A stretch of 64,000 nucleotides of DNA from Phormidium tenue FACHB-886 (GTDB lineage Bacteria; Cyanobacteriota; Cyanobacteriia; Elainellales; Elainellaceae), in contig NZ_JACXWX010000014.1 in assembly GCF_014764505.1 (NCBI RefSeq), forward strand, positions 62,001 to 126,000, read 5' to 3'. Position numbers and translations under genes: made by a program. Positions 58,901-64,000 of this stretch are shown one piece after another. The notes beneath the pieces were generated by a model. It was not told the DNA's origin, searched no databases, and saw nothing but the letters and a program-made list of their open reading frames with translations. Positions within the stretch are counted from its first letter, which is position 1; each line of letters opens with the position of its first letter.

Positions 58901-59167
58901 GACTTAGAAATTGATGTGCTAATTAGTGACATTGGAATGCCAGACATGGATGGCTACATGCTGATGCAGCAGGTGAAATCTGAGTTCACAAAGAAGCGGA
59001 ATCAGATTTCACACCGTGCCAATGCTGTACCAAAGGCAATTGCCCTGACTGCTTATGTAGGGGAAATCAACCAGCAAAAGGCGCTAGCAGCAGGATTTCA
59101 GCAGCACCTTAGCAAACCAGTTGAGCCAACAGAACTGGTTGCCGCGATCGTAAACCTGATCAAATAA
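55901..59167 (+). CDS. multi-GAF hybrid sensor histidine kinase
   Basis: 1088 residues from the ATG at 55901 (a TTG lies six codons higher). Four GAF-type modules: about 20-175 (EVRRLEALRRYSILNTPPEA, DRITALVARLFDVPIALVSL), 190-335, 350-525 and 545-690. HisKA has His720 in AVLSHELRTPLNPILGWSKL. HATPase_c has SDTGQGI and GGLGLGLAIVRQ. The C-terminal receiver (about 960-1085) has VLVVDDEIDA, Asp1010 in VLISDIGMPDMDG and Lys in HLSKP. It is soluble. The core is closely similar to the kinase at 22235-24346, so the two are paralogues. No dedicated output regulator is adjacent. Confidence 0.95.
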   Translation: MPEAFPERLLPPTPSPGAEVRRLEALRRYSILNTPPEAAFDRITALVARLFDVPIALVSLVDESRAWFKSCYGFELQEVQRNATIFDFALLPNEVLVIPDAQQDDRFAYNPFVHHEPGLRFYAAAPLLTQDGFNLGTLCLLDRKPRPALTDEQKTTLSDLAAIVVDELELRLVARKVTQIDTATLEVTRGVSATTGTAFFQTLVQHLTRVLTVDYAYIGLLVGDNLTALRTIAVCAQGQTIENFEYLLQDTPCQKVIQQRKLCCYPQGVQALFPHAPLLAPLQIESYVAIPFFDSTGTPLGLLSVMDRKPLDNAHLSESLLTAFALRIASELERQQTEVDHHRSSFLVEVSTALASSLDYEQTLQSVARLAVPYFADWCCVDLLNDDGSISRVALVHSDPEKVQFGWELAQRFPRHLDDGYGISQVIKTGQSEIAIEITDEQLVAAISNPEYLEILRGVGLKSCIMAPLQARGRVLGSISFVFTESNRQYSMDDLGLAEDLARRAAIAIDNAHLYHTAQQAKQAAETAADRMSRLQTVTAALSDSLTPIQVAEVIVEQSLAALEADAALMALLTKEGTTLEIVRMVGYQTDPEKTLQQFPLTASVPLAEAVRTGQPLWAEPLAERLARYPHLAEIYKRLPFEAWISLPLMVEGKAVGGLSLSFKQFKQLSQDDREFMLALSRQCAQAISRAQLYEAERNARAEAEQASRVKDEFLAVLSHELRTPLNPILGWSKLLQNQQHNPVTLARGLQTIERNAKLQTQLIEDLLDVSRVLQGKLNLDITSVDLKSTIEAAMETVRLAAEVKAIQLQTRFAPNVGYISGDAGRLQQVVWNLLSNAVKFTPQGGQVQITLEQIDSQAQIQVSDTGQGITPEFLPYIFDRFRQADSTTTRKFGGLGLGLAIVRQLVELHGGTVDVDSPGEEQGTTFRVRLPLTKHQVRSVKNENSLHPADSIPHPLQGVRVLVVDDEIDARELLVFILEQAGAIAISVASPVEALQALTDLEIDVLISDIGMPDMDGYMLMQQVKSEFTKKRNQISHRANAVPKAIALTAYVGEINQQKALAAGFQQHLSKPVEPTELVAAIVNLIK

Positions 59168-59294
59168 CTTATTACCGTAGCGTTCTTTATATTGAGCTTT
59201 CTAGAATGAAGAGCAGCAAGATTATAAAAGTTAACGGGTTAGACCTACAGAGATATCGTGAATAGGCAGAAAGTGGATAGGCAAAACATGGTGG

Positions 59295-60143
59295 TTAAAC
59301 CTTGTTTCTTAGAAATCCAACTAGGCTCTGTAAGAAGGAGTGGCTAACTTGTGTTGTTTCACTTTGAGGTGCGATCGATTCTACTGGTTCAGAGTCAACC
59401 ACCGTCTGTGGAAGATTTGCCACCATTGGCATTTCTTCTGCAACCCCTGAAACAATCAGTCGGAAGGCAGTCTGCTGAACCTTTTCGAGGGGTAACTGCA
59501 ATTGCTTGGCAATGGCGCTAATAGAAATCGTTCCATTGACAAACTCCCAGACTTGCCACTCGACCTGATTTAAGCGTTGTTGAGGTTTACCTTTAACAGC
59601 GCTGATTAGAGCAGACGTAGGCTCTGGTAGTTTATCTGCTAATGCAGACCAATCTTTCAAGGCGCGCAATCCTGCGAGCGTTACTTCCGTCGCTGGTGCA
59701 CTCAACCCTGTCATTTCGGCTGTGGACATTGGTGCTTTTACATCGAACTGGAACCATCCATCTTTAAGGGTAAATAGCGCACAAATCTGCTGCATAACTT
59801 GAGCATAAAACAGTAATTTCAACTGCTCTGCATTCAAAACACCCTGTGATTTGAGACACAACCCCAATGGGGTATTCACAGCACAGGACTGCGCTAGACG
59901 TGAGGCTGCTCGATTCCCCAGCCATCCTCGTTGGCTAATCATCCTCAATAACCCTTGTTGGTCAAGCGTATTGCTAGTCGCTACTATGCGTCCCTGGTTG
60001 AACCAAATATAGTAATTGCGGGGTTTTTCAGAATCCGCATTCGTTAGCGTGCAGATAGTTAACAATCCAACCCTGTTACCTTGCTCCAAAAATTGAAAGA
60101 GTTCTGCCAAAGAAAACTCCGCCAAATACCCAGTGACCGCCAT
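59295..60143 (-). CDS. DUF4388 (PatA N-terminal-like) protein
   Basis: 282 residues. It opens VTGYLAEFSLAELFQFLEQG followed by NRVGLLTI and YYIWFNQGRIVATSN, the DUF4388 signature seen in PatA-type and gliding-related regulators. A middle helical part with LKLLFYAQVMQQICALF and FQFDVKAPM follows, and a winged-helix-like end WEFVNGTISISAIAKQLQLP. No receiver domain. It is the last gene of a minus-strand series with a Ras-like GTPase, Roadblock and protoglobin. In other bacteria DUF4388 is often found with Mgl-type GTPases, so a role as GTPase partner or adaptor is inferred. Confidence 0.85.
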   Translation of the reverse strand: MAVTGYLAEFSLAELFQFLEQGNRVGLLTICTLTNADSEKPRNYYIWFNQGRIVATSNTLDQQGLLRMISQRGWLGNRAASRLAQSCAVNTPLGLCLKSQGVLNAEQLKLLFYAQVMQQICALFTLKDGWFQFDVKAPMSTAEMTGLSAPATEVTLAGLRALKDWSALADKLPEPTSALISAVKGKPQQRLNQVEWQVWEFVNGTISISAIAKQLQLPLEKVQQTAFRLIVSGVAEEMPMVANLPQTVVDSEPVESIAPQSETTQVSHSFLQSLVGFLRNKV

Positions 60144-60314
60144 ATTGCTCCTTACTGCGCTTGCTACAAATGGTACATAGTTACAAAATGATTAGAAAAC
60201 AACTAGTATTTATCCCGCTCATTCTGATGAGTGACGCGGGCAGTACCTCCATAATTCCTTAACCTGAGTGGGTGAACATGTAGAAATAGGTTGGTGCTTC
60301 AAGCTCTTCAATCC

Positions 60315-60854
60315 CTAAACTAGGCATTCACGGCTAGAGTGTTCGATGAGCTTAATGATGGTCTGTGCAACTGAAACAGCTTCATTGGGATTAACGCTGA
60401 CGATAGGAGGACATTCAAAAGGATTGGGATATCCCAGCGCAACGCCAACATTGGCAGCATCCCAGGCATCAGGACAGTCCACATGAGTCAGACCAATGAT
60501 CATAGGAACAGACGATCGCTGTTTCATAAACGTTAGAATACGGCGGGCATAGCGGAACTCTCCAGGACGATGAGCCGCAACCAGTAAAACATAGGCATGG
60601 GCTTTGTGGATTAGAATATCCCACATAAAGTCAAAGCGGGATTGTCCTGGTGTTCCGTATAGATGTAACGCCATATCAGCACCAAACTGGAGCCGTCCAA
60701 AGTCAAAAGCAACAGTTGTTTTCTTCTTCAGCAAGAGCGTATCATCAGTGGCTCGACGATCAGTATCTACCACTTCAATTTCACTGACTGAACGAATGAA
60801 AGTAGATTTTCCGGCACCCACAGGCCCAGTTACGACCAAACGCATAATTTCCAT
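60315..60854 (-). CDS. Ras/MglA-like small GTPase
   Basis: 179 residues. P-loop TGPVGAGKST (9-18); switch II region LHLYGTPGQSRFDF, in which the usual Asp of DxxGQ is replaced by Tyr-Gly; base-recognition loop LTHVDCPDA in place of NKxD/TKxD. The fold and length match the bacterial Arf/Rab-like proteins often encoded beside Roadblock/LC7 genes (MglA-MglB style). Roadblock proteins act as GTPase-activating or anchoring partners. The altered switch II may lower intrinsic hydrolysis, making it dependent on the partner. Alternative start: a second ATG three codons in. Confidence 0.9.
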   Translation of the reverse strand: MEIMRLVVTGPVGAGKSTFIRSVSEIEVVDTDRRATDDTLLLKKKTTVAFDFGRLQFGADMALHLYGTPGQSRFDFMWDILIHKAHAYVLLVAAHRPGEFRYARRILTFMKQRSSVPMIIGLTHVDCPDAWDAANVGVALGYPNPFECPPIVSVNPNEAVSVAQTIIKLIEHSSRECLV

Positions 60855-61015
60855 TAAACTTCACTCAACCGCAATCAATAGGGTTGGAACAAAATAATAA
60901 ATGCCACATGGAGATAAAAAATCAAAGAGACATTATTATTATGGTTTTCTTCTGAAGATTGACTAGTGCGAATCGGCAAGTTGCCGATTGACCAAAATGA
61001 TCTGAATAGCTGGAA

Positions 61016-61504
61016 CTAGGCGAGAATCGCAAATTCGATAACATCGTGAGTGCTGCCGCGTAGCACTGACTCAATCTGTTTACCGCGCAGGCGATGCCCT
61101 GTAATTTGTTCTAGCGCACCTTGAAGCGCGCCTAAGGTGTAGGTCAACTTACGATTTGATCCTTCAGATTCCCCGGATGAGCAAATCGTCTCACGGCAAT
61201 AGACGCGAATTGTGCCATCCATGGTAATTTTATCTATGATGCAGAGGCGAGTTCCTTCTTTTCCCAGTACCTCGTCTAGCCTGGTTGCAATCCCAGCTAG
61301 ATCAGTTGAGCTATTCTTTAGACCAAGCTGCTCAGCAATTTGCCTCCCTCGTGCCCGACCAGCGGCAATTAAAGCAATGGCAGCGGCCTTTTCTCCTAGT
61401 GCTTCCTCAACACCAGTCACAACTGCTCTAAAGCAAATGATGCTGCTGAAGTCGCCGAGTTCAGAACGTATTGGTTGTGGGTTGATTAAGGTAGATATCG
61501 TCAT
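61016..61504 (-). CDS. 162-residue protein of a GTPase/Roadblock-linked family
   Basis: Residues about 20-60 (SIICFRAVVTGVEEALGEKA, AAIALIAAGRARGRQIAEQL) and 120-162 (LTYTLGALQGALEQITGHRL, IESVLRGSTHDVIEFAI) enclose a beta-rich middle with CIIDKITMDGTIRVYCRETI. The layout (long helix, hairpin, helix, closing strand) resembles V4R/hydrocarbon-binding-like small-molecule domains, a tentative comparison. The 83-residue protein at 62115-62366 shares its first half (CFQTFVAGVEETLEERLTEI). Position between Roadblock and GTPase genes implies a common pathway. Confidence 0.75.
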   Translation of the reverse strand: MTISTLINPQPIRSELGDFSSIICFRAVVTGVEEALGEKAAAIALIAAGRARGRQIAEQLGLKNSSTDLAGIATRLDEVLGKEGTRLCIIDKITMDGTIRVYCRETICSSGESEGSNRKLTYTLGALQGALEQITGHRLRGKQIESVLRGSTHDVIEFAILA

Positions 61505-61680
61505 AGTTAATCTAAAGCGAACGGTGGCTTTGAATGTAATGCTACGCTCAAAAACTCATGAAATAGTTAATGATTCCGAAGACATCGATTGCAATAGGAG
61601 CGTAAAGCACTACGTGAAGCGCACTATTACAAGATTTCAACAATAGTCTGAAACGTTGTGCAGAAATACCAGTAAATTAG

Positions 61681-62052
61681 CTATGCCAGAAGTAGTTTAA
61701 GCTCTGACAAAGCACGTTTGATCTCTAGCATCAACAACCCCTGCTTTGCAGATTGATTGGCAAGCACTAGAAACACAGCATCTTCACCACAGCTAGTAAG
61801 AATGCCGTACCCCTTATCACCTTCTACAAAGATTCGATCGATACCGCCTCTAGCCAATTCGCTGCCAATACGTTCGCCCAATGAAAGCATTGCTGCTGAC
61901 ATTGCAGACACCCGTTCTTCATCCATGCCTCCGGGAATGATAGCAGCCAGAGGAAGACCATCGGGAGTCACCAGTGCGGCTCCCTGAACATCATTGGTAG
62001 ACGTAACAAAGTTTTGCAGAATGCTGCTGAGTTTTTCAGTACTAATAGCCAT
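61681..62052 (-). CDS. Roadblock/LC7-domain protein
   Basis: 123 residues. Roadblock pattern: LSSILQNFVTSTNDVQGAAL, VTPDGLPLAAIIPGGMD, a central helix SAMSAAMLSLGERIGSEL, then IDRIFVEGDKGYGILTSCGE and DAVFLVLANQSAKQGLLMLE. Such proteins dimerise and bind or activate Ras-like GTPases, as MglB does for MglA. The cognate GTPase is probably the one encoded at 60315-60854. Confidence 0.92.
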   Translation of the reverse strand: MAISTEKLSSILQNFVTSTNDVQGAALVTPDGLPLAAIIPGGMDEERVSAMSAAMLSLGERIGSELARGGIDRIFVEGDKGYGILTSCGEDAVFLVLANQSAKQGLLMLEIKRALSELKLLLA

Positions 62053-62114
62053 CGTGGTTTCCTCGCTATGGTTAATGAGAAGTCAATTGTTTATTGTTGT
62101 TCGCAGCTCTGTGA

Positions 62115-62366
62115 TTACAGAATGCTGGAAGCGATCGAGATATGTGGTTTAGGGTTGTGGAGTAATGCATCTAAAGCCAGGTCACACAGCATATTGGTAA
62201 CAGTTGCATCTGCTCGACTGATTGCAATTGCAGAAATTTCTGTAAGTCGTTCTTCAAGTGTCTCTTCTACTCCAGCTACAAACGTTTGAAAACAGGACGT
62301 GTCGTAGAAAATATCAGGCGCTGTGGAACTCTGGCGACAAAGGGATGCCAACGCGGAAATAGACAT
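62115..62366 (-). CDS. 83-residue protein, short paralogue of the 162-residue neighbour
   Basis: From the ATG at 62366, five bases after the protoglobin stop. The frame extends 20 codons further up, but inside the protoglobin gene. CFQTFVAGVEETLEERLTEI, then SAIAISRADATVTNML correspond to CFRAVVTGVEEALGEKAAAI and LIAAGRARGRQIAEQL of the protein at 61016-61504. The C-terminal half (beta part and last helix) is missing. It may be a truncated duplicate or a functional minimal form; tight spacing to the protoglobin gene suggests translation. Confidence 0.65.
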   Translation of the reverse strand: MSISALASLCRQSSTAPDIFYDTSCFQTFVAGVEETLEERLTEISAIAISRADATVTNMLCDLALDALLHNPKPHISIASSIL

Positions 62367-62371
62367 ATTAA

Positions 62372-62926
62372 CTAGATTGTTCCTGCCCCCGTTGCAATGA
62401 GCCGTTTGAATAGTCCCTCTGTCCAACCTGTTTCACGTAAAACAGCAGCAGAGGATACCTCGATATACGCCTGCTCAATGAAAGCCAGATCAATCATGCA
62501 GATCTTACTGAGCGCATCCCGCAATGCTTCGGGTTGATTTTCTGCCTGTAAACGCTTGCCAGCCTCCTGCACAACAGCAGCCATTGCTGGAACAACGTGT
62601 TGCGGTCCAATGCCAATACGCACATGAATCAAACCAATTCTCCAACGGCGATCGGCATAGTCATTGCCCCAATTGTCCATGCCTGTAAACATTTCCTCAA
62701 ACCATTGCACGAAAGTTTCTCGCAGGCGATGGATTCGTCCCTCAGATCCGTTCAAAATTGCGTTCATCTCTGCATCTCGTCCCAAAAAGGCATAGAAGTG
62801 ATCAGCCATTTCTGGAGCAAGCTGCGCGCCCCAATCTGCCTTGGCTTGTAGTAAAGCTCTCTCTTCAGCTGTGAAGCCAATTCGAGTCGCCATTTTAGAC
62901 ATGAATGTGTGCGGCTCTAATGCCAT
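62372..62926 (-). CDS. protoglobin-domain heme protein
   Basis: 184 residues. Single protoglobin/globin-coupled-sensor type domain: RIGFTAEERALLQAKADWGA, MADHFYAFLGRDAEMNAILN, FVQWFEEMFTGMDNWGND, RRWRIGLIHVRIGIGPQHVV with His101 as the likely proximal heme ligand, then ALSKICMIDLAFIEQAYIEV. No output domain is attached, so signalling would need a separate partner. It is the first gene of the minus-strand series ending in the GTPase and DUF4388 genes. Oxygen, nitric oxide or carbon monoxide sensing is inferred from the family. Confidence 0.9.
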   Translation of the reverse strand: MALEPHTFMSKMATRIGFTAEERALLQAKADWGAQLAPEMADHFYAFLGRDAEMNAILNGSEGRIHRLRETFVQWFEEMFTGMDNWGNDYADRRWRIGLIHVRIGIGPQHVVPAMAAVVQEAGKRLQAENQPEALRDALSKICMIDLAFIEQAYIEVSSAAVLRETGWTEGLFKRLIATGAGTI

Positions 62927-64000
62927 AAGGTAGCTTCCCTAAATAAACTTGATTGACGGACTCTTTATAGCAATGCTGCTTGACAAACAGTACAGGGATA
63001 ACACGCATCTTTTACTAATGAAAAAGCTCTGTCAATGAAACAAAAGCTTGAGAGCCAGTTCTCTACAAAGAATAAGATAAATTAATAAACTTTCTATCGC
63101 TTAATATAAATACAAAAGCGTCAAAATCATTACTATTGCTAACTTCTATGTATTGCAAGCTGTTCAAATTAGACAACAAAAATATTGTTTAACTATTTTA
63201 ATTAAGCGAATTAATTTGACAAGCTGAAGTATTTAATTTACGAAGAAATAAAATTTTAATTATGAGCTGATGTATCGCAAAATATTAAGAGAAGGTTTAA
63301 AACCTATAAGAAGTATTTCAAAAAAGCGGACTCTTCCGCTTTCCCTTCCACCCTGCTTACCTGTAAAAATACCGATCGCAATCCAACTAAAATTGAAGAT
63401 AGAAGCTGTGCATCTTCATCCTGATGCCTCTTAGTCAGGCAGGAAGCGATCTTCATCTAGACAGCATGAACTTCAGCTATGTTGACTTAAGCATTTTAAG
63501 CAGGTTTTTGATGCTGTAGTTCGGTAAAAGGCAAGTTCCGTTTCAACAAGGCTTGCAGCAAGATTCTTTCGCACCAACATCACAGCTGACGACGAGAATT
63601 CGATTACAAATGGAGTTGATGAAATTATCACGATCGAGCGTTCAAATCTGATCTCTTTTTCAGAGATGAAGCTTTTTCATTTGTTCATTGAAGAGTTTAG
63701 AACATTACCGTAATTCATTAACTTGTTTCATAAGTCGTTCTCCTCCCTACGATAGAAACTTCACTCCTACCATTTATGACTGGGGTCGCAAAAAATCTCC
63801 TATCCCATCAGCCGAAGCTGTCAGAACTGGATACGCTTGCTCTCCTGGATCAAAAAAACGAACCTCTGCACCAAATTCTTGAATGGTCCGAAATTAGCAA
63901 TCAATGACAAAAGCTTAAATGCCCTGCTGAGAAACAAGACATGGTAACCCCTTATTCTGAAGTATTAAGATAAACGGTTCGTCTTAGTACAACCGCTGTC
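62927..64000. other. 1074-base A/T-rich interval to the window end
   Basis: Must contain the promoter of the protoglobin series. Between 62990 and 63330 it is strongly A/T-rich without open frames. On the minus strand 63774-63893 the frame reads EFGAEVRFFDPGEQAYPVLT followed by ASADGIGDFLRP and a stop. It looks like the end of a decayed gene I cannot name. A plus frame across it (63688-63882) is not protein-like. Confidence 0.45.

Overview
The window reads as chromosome of a filamentous or Leptolyngbya-like cyanobacterium. The octamer GCGATCGC and its core CGATCG recur throughout. A petG-like cytochrome b6f subunit is present. The cyanate operon has the cyanobacterial order cynA-cynB-cynD-cynS, and multi-PAS/GAF phosphorelay kinases are abundant. 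Genus assignment is inference. About half of the window is ordinary signalling and metabolism; the rest is accessory DNA with small inverted-repeat elements and several gene remnants.

Layout. 0-7 kb: end of an unknown gene, a GAF-LuxR regulator, an S10 carboxypeptidase-like protein, a MerR/GyrI-like regulator, and a divergent PAS histidine kinase / REC-AraC regulator pair. 7.2-11.2 kb: cyanate uptake and hydrolysis operon cynABDS, followed by a 45-residue membrane-type small ORF. 11.2-16 kb: repeat-encoded coiled-coil ORFs, an alpha/beta hydrolase, a 44-residue PetG-like protein whose end lies in an 18-bp tandem repeat, and a secreted GDSL hydrolase behind a leader terminator. 16-24.4 kb: three large phosphorelay proteins on one strand. 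24.4-28.9 kb: a DMT transporter/MarR divergent pair with an operator-like repeat cluster, then DUF1579, DUF899 and VOC proteins and a truncated SnoaL protein.

29.4-45.1 kb is the most unusual part. It holds an HTH/TIR-like/AAA fusion, a Uma2-type nuclease-like protein, an AAA/WD40 STAND protein, a barstar-like inhibitor without a partner, a ComFB-like protein, a beta carbonic anhydrase and a NACHT/HEAT STAND protein with a small upstream partner. A Ro60 (Rsr) ribonucleoprotein locus follows: the 3' end of a deleted rtcB gene, two tandem RNAs with clear tRNA-like D and T arms (YrlA-type Y RNAs), and the TROVE/vWA protein gene. Its parts would be expected to act together: the Y RNAs bind and gate the Ro60 ring and could recruit an RNA-processing partner.

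45.4-55.5 kb: MFS transporter, remnants of ABC exporter, MacB and isochorismatase-type genes, two copies of an 89-bp MITE-like element (the third copy is near 37.5 kb), a GerMN-domain protein, a TPR protein, an amidase fused to RTX repeats, an internally duplicated secreted protein and a rubredoxin. 55.9-59.2 kb: a multi-GAF hybrid kinase. 59.3-62.9 kb: a minus-strand series protoglobin - small protein - Roadblock/LC7 - paralogous 162-residue protein - Ras/MglA-like GTPase - DUF4388, a plausible heme/gas-responsive small-GTPase switch.

All identifications are from reading motifs by eye; no database search was run.
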